From positions 2,555,501 to 2,619,500 of the forward strand of contig NZ_OY762276.1 of the NCBI RefSeq assembly GCF_963665445.1: a stretch of DNA of 64,000 nt, in the 5' to 3' direction. Shown here piece after piece: positions 54,265-63,939 of this stretch. Within the stretch, counting starts at the first letter, position 1. Every line of letters begins with the position of its first letter. Position numbers and translations under genes: made by a program. The DNA is from an uncultured Desulfobulbus sp. Its GTDB lineage: Bacteria; Desulfobacterota; Desulfobulbia; Desulfobulbales; Desulfobulbaceae. The notes beneath the pieces are model-generated. The model was not told where the DNA came from and did no database searches. It saw only the letters and a program-made list of their open reading frames with translations.

Positions 54265-54313
54265 AGAGCCCAACGTGATAACGCACTGCGATGGCCAGTT
54301 TCTTGATAATTGA
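54080..54313 (+). CDS. probable small cysteine-containing protein overlapping traI
   Basis: 77 aa from a TTG at 54080, with GAGAGG 8 nt upstream, in another frame over the last 185 nt of traI. VHTVCASCPNSMWF on my reading carries one frame word TIHTVCASCPNSMWF; with CFCRIMHAVTW and a final ITHCDG it gives paired Cys like a zinc site. Coding in an alternative frame over traI with such a pattern supports a real gene, but the start codon is weak. Function unknown. Confidence 0.5.
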   Translation: MNEKTINEPPSPDQELTSLTLLALNKTIHTVCASCPNSMWFGSAKNQKCFCRIMHAVTWSAEEPNVITHCDGQFLDN

Positions 54314-54416
54314 GAAAAAGAGCCCTCTTTTACTTAGTCATAATTCTAACCACAATTCTTGCCAAAACACAAAATGGTTAGTATTGTGACCATAGATTAT
54401 TACAGGAGGAACCGAC

Positions 54417-54680
54417 ATGCAGACAATAGAGACCTTTGTTCCGATCACACAAGCCAAAGCAAAGCTCTTGGATATGGTGCGACAGATCAACGACACCAAT
54501 GACACCATAGCGATCACAAAAAATGGCGTCCCCGAAGCCGTTATTTTGTCGATGACAAAGTTTGAGGGATTCTTAGAAACCATCGACATCCTTGCCGATT
54601 CAGAAATGATGGGGCAATTGAGGCTATCGGCACAAGATGTTAACGATAACACCTTGGTCGACTTGGATGAGGCTTTTTAA
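54417..54680 (+). CDS. Phd/YefM-type antitoxin
   Basis: 87 aa, with AGGAGGAACC before the ATG. VPITQAKAKLLDMVRQINDT and IAITKNGVPEAVILSMTKFEG are the Phd/YefM core. The last base of its stop overlaps the toxin start (ATG at 54680). It pairs with the RelE-like toxin; the pair may stabilise the mobilizable element. Confidence 0.9.
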   Translation: MQTIETFVPITQAKAKLLDMVRQINDTNDTIAITKNGVPEAVILSMTKFEGFLETIDILADSEMMGQLRLSAQDVNDNTLVDLDEAF

Positions 54681-54982
54681 TGCTGTATCAGGTCAAACTG
54701 ACATCCACTGCCAACGAAATCGGGAAAAAATTTTCCCCTGAAATAAAAACCGCAGCCAGAGCTGCGCTCAAAGAACTGGCCCAAAATCCGCTCCTCGGCA
54801 AAGAACTGCAGGCCGATTTAGCTGGTTTTCGGTCCTATAGGTTCATGCGATATCGAATTATTTATAAGGTGAATACTATAGAAAAAATCATCATTATTTG
54901 GGCAATTGGTCACCGACGGGACATATACGAAAATTTCAGTGAGTTGCTCCTGAGGAACCAAACAGCCCCAGCGAATTCTTAA
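54680..54982 (+). CDS. RelE/ParE-type toxin
   Basis: 100 aa. YQVKLTSTANEIGKKFSPEI, PLLGKELQADLAGFRSYRFM and RYRIIYKVNTIEKIIIIWAI, HRRDIYEN are the RelE-superfamily strands in order. It overlaps its antitoxin by one base. Expected to be an mRNA interferase or gyrase inhibitor; RelE-like on balance. Confidence 0.9.
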   Translation: MLYQVKLTSTANEIGKKFSPEIKTAARAALKELAQNPLLGKELQADLAGFRSYRFMRYRIIYKVNTIEKIIIIWAIGHRRDIYENFSELLLRNQTAPANS

Positions 54983-55430
54983 AAATCGTACCAGGGAAAG
55001 AGATGAACCATACCAATCGCTCAATGTGTTATAGGCCAGTAGCTCAAAAAATCATGACATGATGTCAAGAAAACGTGGCATGCTCCTTACTTAGTTACGG
55101 CCACTTTTTCGTCTATGCAAACAACCTAACCAATATCCTGAAAAGCCAATTTCCACCGTTTTTTGGGGTTGTCAAACTGAACATCTTGCGGAGAAAACCG
55201 TTCTGGATCGTATGGATGGTAGTTTTTGGCGTGCCCCTTGAGCCATTCAACATGGTCTTCATATTCAGGGTGTTGGGGGTTGCTGAGAATTTCCAATAAA
55301 TTGTAATATCCGGGGATACTGCCACAATCCTCAGGGGGGCAGGCACGTGCCCCGTCGATACACCTGGGGTATGAGGCGTCTTTTTCCTTCAGCAGAATGC
55401 CTTCGAATAAAAATTCGTGCTCCCCCCCAA

Positions 55431-55751
55431 AGCGGTCGAGAATTTGCGGCGTTCCTTGGTCATGTGCCCAGGCAGAGTGGAACCGGTGGCCGCGTAAAGC
55501 TGATGGGGATCAGTAAACGAGGTGACGTGTATCTAAGAACATTGCTCATTCATGGAGCAAGGGCAGTAATTCAACACCAGAAAAAACATGCGCCCTGGCT
55601 GGAAACAATGCTTCTGAGGAAACCCAAAAATGTGGCGGCGGTGGCACGAGCGAACAAAATAGCCAGGATTATCTGGGCATTACTTGCCCATGACCATGAC
55701 CATGACCATGACCGAATGTATGAAAAAAGTTATTCCGCAACCACTGTGTAA
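55431..55751 (+). pseudogene. C-terminal remnant of IS110-family transposase
   Basis: SGREFAAFLGHVPRQSGTGG, VKLMGISKRGDVYLRTLLIH and KIARIIWALLAHD are the C-terminal Transposase_20 domain of IS110. The N-terminal DEDD catalytic domain is absent; sequence before 55431 is unrelated. The end has an expanded His-Asp repeat. Inactive remnant. Confidence 0.85.
55689..55712 (+). repeat. four tandem CATGAC hexamers
   Basis: Four perfect CATGAC units, in frame in the IS110 remnant and encoding His-Asp pairs. Family members normally have one such pair, so this is a slippage expansion. Confidence 0.9.
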
Positions 55752-56181
55752 GCCACACAACAGGAAAAGAAAAATCAAAGCGGCTGCGCAGGCTGATCGA
55801 TAATGATGGCGTAACAGGTCAGACCGTGAGGGAGTAAACCTAAACGATATCAAGTTATTCGAGAACAGACAGGAGATGAGGCCTTCCTCAGCAGATTCCA
55901 TCAGGGCCAGCAGGTTGTGTTCACTGCCTCAAAGGCCGGATATATTAATGAGTTCATAAATTAGCGAACATAAGATAATTTATTAACAACGATTTTATGA
56001 GGAGTTAGAATGTCGGTGTGTTTTGTTCGGCAATCAATGACCTGATTAATAAGGCTGCAGTCAGATCCTGGTCGCCAACACTGTAGATCGCTTGCTCAAC
56101 GGGAGACGTCCATATAAGATATCATAACTCCTAAAACTAAAAATTGGGAATTCGGCATAAGTCATAAAAAATCAAACCTGG
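55752..56181. other. gene-free stretch
   Basis: No supported gene between the IS110 remnant and the IS1634-type element. It probably includes the former right end of IS110. Confidence 0.5.
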
Positions 56182-58118
56182 GTTTACGGGTTGTGGAACA
56201 CGCCTAGCCGCAAAGCCTTGCCTGGTGGGCGTTGGCGGGTGGTGCCGATTTTGGCGTGTGCCCACAGGTATTGCACTTATTTTTCAAGGGGCTTAATGCC
56301 AAAAATTTTGGTCGGTAGCGGAGTTACAAGTTTTTTCATCAGTTCACGACAGGCTTCCGGCGCTGAATTAATCTGAAAAAAACTGTGCTGGTCGTTTTGA
56401 AACTCAGTGGCTTGAAGTTTGGCTAAGTTGCGCCGTATCCGGGACCAGGGCTCCCCGCACTCACGTTCCGCAACGCGCTCTATGAGCAGCGCCAGAACAC
56501 AGATTTTTACATGCGTTTCGATGCGCCGTGCGGCCCAATGATACATAGGCATCATTTTGATCTGGGTACGCTTGAGGGAGCGGAAACACCGCTCGATAAC
56601 CAAAAGTCCTTTGTAGCCAAGGGCCGCATCTTCAAGGCTGATGGTGTCATCGTTGGTTTCCAGCACCCACTTGCCGTCGTAGCGTTTGGCCTCGGTGATG
56701 GCTGCTCGGTCCAGGCGAATTTTACCGGCCTCGGTTGTTGTCAGGTACCGCTTGTATCGTTTTGAGGCCAGCAGTTCGACTGCCCATTGGGTAGAAGCAT
56801 TACGGTCCTTATGGTTGGCAAGCTCCTCTTCGAGCATGCCGACGATCTCTTCTCGATGTATTCGTTGCCGCTCTGCTTCCTTTGGGTTGAAGCAGAGGAT
56901 GTATCGCCGCCGTCGCTCGCCATCGCCGATAACAACCTCCTTGGCTTGCAGGCTGTCGGTGAAGGTGGTGAAGCGACCTGGTTGCGAGAGGACCTCTTTC
57001 TTGATTTCGGCCACCGATGCCATGCGGGTGGCGAGCAGGTATTTGCCACAGGCCCGTGCAAGTTCTTCTCGGTTAGCGGAGGAGTTCATACCCGAGTCGG
57101 CCACGAACAGCGCTCGACCGAGGTTCCAGCCTCGCAGGTCCTTTCTGATGCGTTTGATCGTGGATACATCCGCCGTGTTACCGGGAAAAATCCAGCTTTT
57201 CACCGGCAGCCCTTCCCGGGTAACCGCCAGGGCGACCACGATTTGCGGCGTCCACGTGCCCTCCTTGGAGTGGCCGTACTGACGCAGACCGTCGTTTTCA
57301 TCAGCCTCGTCCTCGTAATCAATTGAGAACGAAGCCGTCGTGGTGTCGTAAAAAATCAGATCGACCGAGAGGTTGAACAGATTAGCGGTCTGGAAAAAGA
57401 CAGCCTCCTCCACCGCATCAATATGCTTGTGGAGAAAGTCCATGGCCTCATACATCTGACGCAGTTTCAGGCCTTGGCATTTGGGCAGATGGACCTGCTC
57501 CAGCCACCGGTCCCAAACCCCGAGCTTGGATTCCGGTGCGCAGAGACGATTCGCCGTCATGGCCAGCAAGGCCTGATCGTAGGCAACGGCATACTTGCCT
57601 TTGTCCAGCAGAGACCGCAGCGCTTTGCCGATACCCAACCGCTCCCAAAGGGTTTCGATGACCAGCACTGTGCCGAGTTCCACTGTGCGCAGGATCTCAA
57701 GATCGTCGGGCAGTCCACCACCTTGAGCCTCCTCGCTACCAGCGGGGTCAACAATGGTTACCCCGCAGACTCTGGCTATAGATCGGGCGAGCCGCACCAA
57801 GGCCTCACGGTCGAGCTGATCGGCGCGTCCGAAGCTGTGGATGATGCGGGCAACGGTGGAGTTGGTCTCCGGATTGCGCTCGTTGTGGGCGAGCTGGAGA
57901 TACTCGGTAACGGTGCCGTTCTTGTTTTTTCGTTTCGTGGTTCGCAGATACATGACTGCCCACCACGTTAGCGTGTTAATTCGCGTATTTCAACTGAAAT
58001 ATCGCTTCGCGTGTGCCCACAGATTTTGAGATTTTCACCACGCGTAAAATTTTATCACATTGAAATTGCGTGATATTTTCTCCGGCACTGCACTAAAATG
58101 TGCCTACAACCCGCAAAC
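56182..58118 (-). mobile_element. IS1634-family element
   Basis: Ends match as inverted repeats: GTTTACGGGTTGTGG at 56182 and, on the other strand, GTTTGCGGGTTGTAGG from 58118. The exact outer limits may extend a few bases. Contains one intact transposase gene. GCGTGTGCCCACAG occurs just inside both ends (near 56256 and 58009). Confidence 0.7.
56277..57953 (-). CDS. IS1634-family transposase
   Basis: 558 aa, full length. YLQLAHNERNPETNSTVARI and FGRADQLDREALVRLARSI are the family N-terminus. The DDE core includes D in IFYDTTTASFSIDYED, D in FVADSGMNSSANREEL and the C-terminal GLLVIERCFRSLKRTQI with the catalytic Glu. IS4-superfamily cut-and-paste transposase. Confidence 0.92.
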   Translation of the reverse strand: MYLRTTKRKNKNGTVTEYLQLAHNERNPETNSTVARIIHSFGRADQLDREALVRLARSIARVCGVTIVDPAGSEEAQGGGLPDDLEILRTVELGTVLVIETLWERLGIGKALRSLLDKGKYAVAYDQALLAMTANRLCAPESKLGVWDRWLEQVHLPKCQGLKLRQMYEAMDFLHKHIDAVEEAVFFQTANLFNLSVDLIFYDTTTASFSIDYEDEADENDGLRQYGHSKEGTWTPQIVVALAVTREGLPVKSWIFPGNTADVSTIKRIRKDLRGWNLGRALFVADSGMNSSANREELARACGKYLLATRMASVAEIKKEVLSQPGRFTTFTDSLQAKEVVIGDGERRRRYILCFNPKEAERQRIHREEIVGMLEEELANHKDRNASTQWAVELLASKRYKRYLTTTEAGKIRLDRAAITEAKRYDGKWVLETNDDTISLEDAALGYKGLLVIERCFRSLKRTQIKMMPMYHWAARRIETHVKICVLALLIERVAERECGEPWSRIRRNLAKLQATEFQNDQHSFFQINSAPEACRELMKKLVTPLPTKIFGIKPLEK

Positions 58119-58373
58119 ATAAGTCAAATCCAGTACACTGAATTTCACCATGGAACTTCTTTATACTAGCAGGATATTCGATGACCAATACGCCAAGGGG
58201 CTGAGTACATCCTCTTTTTCTGAAGAGGGATTTAGTGATCGGCAATTAATGTTATTTTCAAGAATGAAATATTATAGACATAGGTTACAAGCACATATAA
58301 AAGCGTATTGCTTTTAACACATTAATAACACCTGTCAAATCTTTATGAATTGCATTTTCTTTGACAAAACGAA
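58119..58373. other. AT-rich stretch without a gene
   Basis: About 250 bp between the IS1634 end and the stop of the TOPRIM gene. No gene, clear terminator or repeat seen. Confidence 0.5.
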
Positions 58374-58982
58374 TCAGTTTAGCTTTGCCATCTCGGTTAA
58401 AATCATGATGAATTTTACTGTTAATTTCAGTTTTTTTGCTGCAATTTCTTCATTTTCTTCAAAAAATACTTGAATCAATTCTTGAGACAACAAATCTTCA
58501 ACTTCCCAATCTAATTTGCGATAAGTAAAATTTTCTCGTTCAAAAGTCTTCTTTAATGTCTTAGGGTCAAGATTTCCCGATTTTACCATTACTGGTTGCA
58601 ATCGAAATACATCTTTATATTCTAATATACTAGAATCAATCTGATTTACAGAGCTTACTGCCTGTCGTCCTGCTTTATCATTATCAAATAGTCCTATAAA
58701 ACGATATTTTTGACTTCCGTTTTGCAATAAAACTGTTCGTGAAATTGCACGTAAGCCTATGAGTTCACGAATTACACCACGAGTCCCCCCCCGATCACCT
58801 TCACCAGCAGCAATAATAGCAAGGTCGTCTCCTATGAGGTTAACACCTGTAGTTTCACATTCTAAATTTGCTGCTAATTTAAACAGAAAGACATCTGATG
58901 TGCCTTCAACAAGAACAGTTTTCCTGCGAAGCTCCCAGCCCAGAGTGCGCCCATAACCAAAAACATTGTCATTTTCATCCAT
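58374..58982 (-). CDS. TOPRIM-domain protein, candidate nuclease effector
   Basis: 202 aa from the ATG at 58982 (longer in-frame starts lie inside the upstream gene). A TOPRIM fold is visible: the catalytic Glu in KTVLVEGTSDVFLF, a middle strand LAIIAAGEGDRGGTRGVIRE, and the DxD pair in FIGLFDNDKAGRQA. The rest is helical (EVEDLLSQELIQVFFEEN). TOPRIM proteins of this size occur as DNA or tRNA nucleases in OLD- and PARIS-type phage defence. It begins 10 bp after the STAND ATPase, so is co-transcribed with it. It may be the effector of that sensor. AT-rich compared with the stress block. Confidence 0.75.
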   Translation of the reverse strand: MDENDNVFGYGRTLGWELRRKTVLVEGTSDVFLFKLAANLECETTGVNLIGDDLAIIAAGEGDRGGTRGVIRELIGLRAISRTVLLQNGSQKYRFIGLFDNDKAGRQAVSSVNQIDSSILEYKDVFRLQPVMVKSGNLDPKTLKKTFERENFTYRKLDWEVEDLLSQELIQVFFEENEEIAAKKLKLTVKFIMILTEMAKLN

Positions 58983-58992
58983 GGCTGTGTAC

Positions 58993-61900
58993 TCACAGAG
59001 ATCTTTTAGCACTAGCCGTAACAGGCCGAAGGAAAGGGCCATTATGACCAAAAAAAACATGACATGAGAAGCGCATCCTTGGCCGTAGCTCCCTAAAACC
59101 AAACTCTTCGGGGCGGAAGGGAACTTGTTGATCTCCAAACTCTCGCACTCGAGCCATAGATCGATTGCCATAGTCAGAACCAATAAAGGCTTGTACGGTC
59201 TTTAACGTTAAATTGTTTAGATCCCTTAACCAGCGCAGTCGTTCAGGAACTTGAACAAAATACTCATTTTCTCGCCACAGTCGCCTTAGTGTTTGAAATA
59301 CTTTTTGCCCCTCTGTTGATCGAATATTCTGATAGAGCAGAAGCCCATACTCAAGTTGCAACTGTGGAGATGTCCGATATGGTGAGTTCACCAATTGTTC
59401 GGCTAAATCAAGCTGCCTCCTAAGCTCTCCAGGTTTGCTAATACACGTTAGATCATATATTAATCGGAGGATCTGCAAATTTCCGTGTCCAGCTGGATGT
59501 TCTAGTACAGAAAGTGCTCTTTCTCTATTATTTTCTGGAAGATCAGCTAAATCTATTCCTGATTTACCATCTACACCTTCTACAAGTAGAGTCCAAGTTT
59601 TCACTAAAACCTCAACTGCATTGGTTGGCACAAGGTCATTTTGATTTGTAGGGATCTGCTGGAACAAAAAATTGAGAGCTTGATCAGCATAATCCGCAAG
59701 CCGCGACCTGCGGTATTCACCTTCGTTAGAAGAAATAATCGAGTACAAAACACCTAAGATCTCAATGCAGTAATCGACGGCTACCTCTGGAAATTCTTTG
59801 GCATTTGCTAATTTATTTTTCACATAAGTTTCGATTACGAATGAATTATCTGGGTTTTGCTCATAAACCTTCCGTGTCGCTTCATTCGCTAATTCATTTA
59901 GTTCAACAATCCTTGTCCTTGATGCACCAGATTCTGATTCAATTTTAGCCAAATCCAAATAAGCATTTGCCAGTGAATTGTATAGATTTATGTCAGATTC
60001 TGAGCCAGGAGAGTATTCTATTGAATGTAAAGCATAGTTAATGTCCTCTATAGCCGCAGAAAGAAGTAGAATTTTGTCTTCTTTTGTTACACCATAAAAT
60101 TCTACATCAAGCTTTGTTATTCGACGTCTTGAGACTGCTAAGTGATGGCGAAAGACTCGACTAGTATCTATCAATGAGCGGGGCATTGCCTCAAGCGCCT
60201 CAAGAACTTCGCGCCAATATTTTACGAAGCTTCCGCGCCCATGATCCGGGTCGATTTTAAACACCGATGTGGCGAAATCCTCACCAATAGTCCTATAAAA
60301 ACGTTCGCCCAACTCGCGCTTCTTTGATATTTGTCGAAGTAGCAGAAAGCGAAGGTGGTCGCTGTCTTTTGCCTCTGAAAAGCCGTATTCCTTGCGTAAG
60401 GGAAAATCATAATAAAGGGCGTTGATTAGAAAGCGACCCAAAATATCATGGGTAAGCGCCCAGTACTTCTCCCCGTTTGCAGAAATACGAACTAGGCCAA
60501 TTGCCCCAAGATTCGATCTGTGGTCTTCCAGTAGTTGCGAGACGGGCCAGCTTCCCTTTGGAGTCGTTAGCAAACCATCTGGCAATGGTAAACGCTCAGA
60601 GCTAAGAGCCGCGATTTCAAAAATTGCATTCCTGATAACTCTATCGTCATTTTCTTCTTTGAATTTACGATAGATCCACTCCTGAATAGATTCAGAGAGG
60701 TCGTACTGACCTTGAATCCAAAAAGACAAAGTAACCCAGAATGCTGCGATTCCCTCTAGGTAGCGAATGGTATGGCTATGGTAGAACTGATTCCATTGCC
60801 ATTCCGCCCGTTCTTTGCCATAGACGCGCAAGAATCGATTCAGATGCTTGCCTAACTCAAGAGCATCTTCTTGATCTATCGAATGGCTTAGTTCTGCAAT
60901 TTCCTTCATGCCTATTGCGAAATGGGTCAATGATCGCATCGGACCAGCGACAACTAAAATGCAAACAGGTCTTCCCTGTTTCTCCATTTCATTACGAAAT
61001 CGTACAAGTTCACTTTCTCGATCTTCCCAGTGCTGCCGGTCAAAAACAATTATCCAAGGGGTTTCGTAGTAACTTTGAGGTATATTATCCTTATTTTCCG
61101 ACTTATGAATATTGGCTGACTCCTTTGCAAGTTCTCCTGTTGTTGCATTCAACTCTTGAAAGGTAAGGCGAATACGATTAAGAAAGTTTCCGATGGTTAG
61201 CGCATCAGGTGTGAATGGTATTGATTTAGCGAGTAATACAGGGTACCCCTGTCGGGCAGATTCCCAGGCGAGTGTTCGCGCAATGGTTGTCCCCCCAGCT
61301 CCGGCCTCAGAAAGAATTTTTACTATGCAACTTTCTCCTGCTCCAGATATATCTATTTTTTTTAAATAGCTCTCTAGCCTATTCTTCCATTCATCTTTTT
61401 GCACCCAAGGTAATCCTGCAGCATATGGCCGCCAGGATCCCTCTGGATTATGAAAGAAATCTATAAATTCATTTTCTAATAATTCATCTTCAAGAAGTGG
61501 TTCAAGATCTCGATCCTGAATTAAAGTATAATTATGCAATACTGGGCGCTCTGGATCGTCAGCATCGGTTATATCTAGATTATGAAATACCCCTTTTTGA
61601 TCTCGTACTCTGATAATATGTCTATCTTCTGGATAATTTGCCGTGTATCGTTCTACAATATCATTGATAATATCTTCTACTGGCAAATAAGATAAGTTCA
61701 GAGTGATGTTACTTTCATTTTCAGAAAGCCAATTTTCGAGAAGTATTTGTGAATTTGCATTATCTGTCACGAATGTGAGGTGTGTTCGAAACCCTGAAGT
61801 CCAGAGATCCTTGAAATCAGGCGGAATTGGATCGACATCTCCAGAGATGAATAATATTTCTCTGATACCAGAACGACGCAAATTTTCCAGCATTGTCATT

Positions 61901-62268
61901 CGCCGGAGCTGATTGACAAAATCGGAGGATTCGGTATCTCGGCGTCCGTTTAATAAATAAATTGGCAAGCATCGTTGAGGAAGGTCAATCCGCGAAGGAT
62001 CGCTATCAATGATTTGTGCGAATCCACGCTTGCGCACCATGGAGACATCGTTATTTGACTGTGATTCCAATTCTGCAATTATTGCAGAATCTGAAATTTC
62101 AGACATTATTAACTGCCATGGAAGACACATTAATCTTACAAGCTTGTTGTCATCGGAAAGTTTTTTCGGCAGGCTTCGTATCCAAAGTGCCACGTCTCGG
62201 CTCTCAAGATTAGAGAGGAGATTATTCTGGACCTTTCCGATGCTAAGGATTGAACTTTTAATATTCAA
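58993..62268 (-). CDS. SAMD9-like STAND NTPase, candidate defence sensor
   Basis: 1091 aa from a TTG at 62268; AGGAG lies 7 nt upstream. An N-terminal Rossmann-like region (about 95-190: LPIYLLNGRRD, EILFISGDVDPIPPDFKDLW) resembles the divergent SIR2-like part of SAMD9-type proteins. A P-loop at about 322 reads SEAGAGGTTIARTLAWE, the unusual GGTT form typical of SAMD9/SAMD9L and bacterial relatives. A Walker B-like WIIVFDRQHWED is at about 395. A winged helix and long TPR-like helical region (to ~1030) follow, with a beta-rich C-terminal end (RMRFSCHVFFGHNGPFLRPV) like an OB-fold. These proteins are thought to oligomerise on infection. The frame is intact and AT-rich. Confidence 0.72.
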   Translation of the reverse strand: MNIKSSILSIGKVQNNLLSNLESRDVALWIRSLPKKLSDDNKLVRLMCLPWQLIMSEISDSAIIAELESQSNNDVSMVRKRGFAQIIDSDPSRIDLPQRCLPIYLLNGRRDTESSDFVNQLRRMTMLENLRRSGIREILFISGDVDPIPPDFKDLWTSGFRTHLTFVTDNANSQILLENWLSENESNITLNLSYLPVEDIINDIVERYTANYPEDRHIIRVRDQKGVFHNLDITDADDPERPVLHNYTLIQDRDLEPLLEDELLENEFIDFFHNPEGSWRPYAAGLPWVQKDEWKNRLESYLKKIDISGAGESCIVKILSEAGAGGTTIARTLAWESARQGYPVLLAKSIPFTPDALTIGNFLNRIRLTFQELNATTGELAKESANIHKSENKDNIPQSYYETPWIIVFDRQHWEDRESELVRFRNEMEKQGRPVCILVVAGPMRSLTHFAIGMKEIAELSHSIDQEDALELGKHLNRFLRVYGKERAEWQWNQFYHSHTIRYLEGIAAFWVTLSFWIQGQYDLSESIQEWIYRKFKEENDDRVIRNAIFEIAALSSERLPLPDGLLTTPKGSWPVSQLLEDHRSNLGAIGLVRISANGEKYWALTHDILGRFLINALYYDFPLRKEYGFSEAKDSDHLRFLLLRQISKKRELGERFYRTIGEDFATSVFKIDPDHGRGSFVKYWREVLEALEAMPRSLIDTSRVFRHHLAVSRRRITKLDVEFYGVTKEDKILLLSAAIEDINYALHSIEYSPGSESDINLYNSLANAYLDLAKIESESGASRTRIVELNELANEATRKVYEQNPDNSFVIETYVKNKLANAKEFPEVAVDYCIEILGVLYSIISSNEGEYRRSRLADYADQALNFLFQQIPTNQNDLVPTNAVEVLVKTWTLLVEGVDGKSGIDLADLPENNRERALSVLEHPAGHGNLQILRLIYDLTCISKPGELRRQLDLAEQLVNSPYRTSPQLQLEYGLLLYQNIRSTEGQKVFQTLRRLWRENEYFVQVPERLRWLRDLNNLTLKTVQAFIGSDYGNRSMARVREFGDQQVPFRPEEFGFRELRPRMRFSCHVFFGHNGPFLRPVTASAKRSL

Positions 62269-62553
62269 TTTTAAGCTCCTATATTACCTATGCATATTGA
62301 GGCGTAATTAATCAGCGTGCATACGTGCTGAAACCGATTCAGCTGTTCCCGCTTTACCAGGAACCCCAGTAAATTCGTGGTTTCCAGATAAGCTTTTCGC
62401 AAACTTTTTGGGCTATTCAAAAAGGCATGCTGCCGTAAATAGCTAATTTGACTTTATAAAAAAAATTGGGATAATCGAAAAAATCTCTTGACATCCCCCG
62501 AGGCGTCGAAACGCTTTTTTCTTGTGATATCAATATCTTACAAGGAGAAGCAT
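62269..62553. other. divergent intergenic region
   Basis: Holds the promoter of the STAND-TOPRIM unit (leftward) and of the IS4-type transposase (rightward). I could not locate the IS left end with confidence. Confidence 0.4.
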
Positions 62554-63939
62554 ATGTCGACCCTCAAAAATTTTTTTCGCCGTAACCGCAAAGCAAACCA
62601 AACACTGGACAAGATCAAGATGCGTTCTCATTTGAATGCCGATGCCTTATTTGCCCTTATCCGCAAGGATCTGCAAAAGGTGCCCGACCACCGGGCTGCT
62701 AATGCATCGATCCCTCTGGACGACGTGCTGATGAGTGGTTTTGCCATGTTTTCACTCAAAGATCCTTCGTTGCTGTCGTTTGATGAACGACGGCTTGAGC
62801 AACCTGAAAGCCTCCACGGTGTCTTTGGGGTAGGAATAATCCCCAGTGATACCCAAATGCGTACCATCCTGGATGAGATTGTTCCGACTTTACTTCGGCG
62901 ACCGTTCCGCACCATTTTTCACCAACTGCAGCGGGGCAAGGTCATACCGAAAATGACCTGCCTTGGCGGGTATCTTCTGATGGCCATTGACGGTACCGGT
63001 ATCCATAGCTCGGAGAATATCGGTGCCGATTACTGCCTGACTAAAGAGCGACGTAACGGCTCGATCGAGTATCATCTCCAAATGGTGAGCGGAGCCTTTG
63101 TTTCACCGGATTGCAAAGCAGTTTTCCCACTCTGCCCCGAACTCATCCGTCGCCAGGATGGCGCTACCAAAAATGATTGCGAGCGTAACGCTACCAAGCG
63201 CTTTGTTGCCGATTTCCGCCGAGAACATCCGCGTCTGAAAGTCATCGTCACCGAGGATGGCTTGAGCTCAAACGCACCGCACATCAAAGACTTGATGGCC
63301 CATGATCTCCGTTACATCCTCTCGGCCAAACCAGGGGATCACGCCTATATGTTCGGACTGGTTGATGCCGCAGCCGAGCGGGGTGAGGTCATAGAGCTCG
63401 TTCTCCCGGACAGCCGCAAGATCAACACCACACACTGTTTTCGTTTCATCAATTCCGTCCCGCTCAACAAGGCCAGCGAAGGCCAGTTGCAGGTCAACTT
63501 CCTTGAGCACTGGGAAGTTGAAACCAAGGGCGAAGAGGTGGTTGTTCGCAATCGGTTCAGCTGGGTCACTGATCTTGAGATCACCCCGGACAACGTCATG
63601 GAAATCATGCGTTGTGGTCGTGCCCGTTGGCGGATTGAGAACGAAACCTTCAATACCTTGAAAAATCAGGGATATAACCTCGGGCACAACTATGGCCTGG
63701 GCAAAAAACATTTGAGTGCCGTTTTTATGCACCTGATGTTACTCGCTTTTCTTGTTGACCAGGTCCAGCAGTTCTGCTGCCCGCTGTTTCAAGCGGCCAG
63801 GGCAAAGCTGAGTAGTAACAGGTCCCTTTGGGAGCGAATGCGTAACTACTTTCACACGTTTATCGCCCCTTCCATGGAGACGATTTTACGAATGATTGCC
63901 TATGGATTTGAGCATCCACCTTGCCCGACATTTGATTAG
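62554..63939 (+). CDS. IS4-superfamily transposase
   Basis: 461 aa from the ATG at 62554, chosen because AAGGAG lies 6 nt upstream. The DDE_Tnp_1 type core: D in LLMAIDGTGIHSSEN, D in VIVTEDGLSSNAPHI, and a C-terminal RARWRIENETFNTLKNQGYN with the catalytic Glu. KVPDHRAANASIPLDDVLMS near the start recalls related groups. The frame is intact; the right end of the element probably lies at or past the window edge. Confidence 0.85.
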   Translation: MSTLKNFFRRNRKANQTLDKIKMRSHLNADALFALIRKDLQKVPDHRAANASIPLDDVLMSGFAMFSLKDPSLLSFDERRLEQPESLHGVFGVGIIPSDTQMRTILDEIVPTLLRRPFRTIFHQLQRGKVIPKMTCLGGYLLMAIDGTGIHSSENIGADYCLTKERRNGSIEYHLQMVSGAFVSPDCKAVFPLCPELIRRQDGATKNDCERNATKRFVADFRREHPRLKVIVTEDGLSSNAPHIKDLMAHDLRYILSAKPGDHAYMFGLVDAAAERGEVIELVLPDSRKINTTHCFRFINSVPLNKASEGQLQVNFLEHWEVETKGEEVVVRNRFSWVTDLEITPDNVMEIMRCGRARWRIENETFNTLKNQGYNLGHNYGLGKKHLSAVFMHLMLLAFLVDQVQQFCCPLFQAARAKLSSNRSLWERMRNYFHTFIAPSMETILRMIAYGFEHPPCPTFD

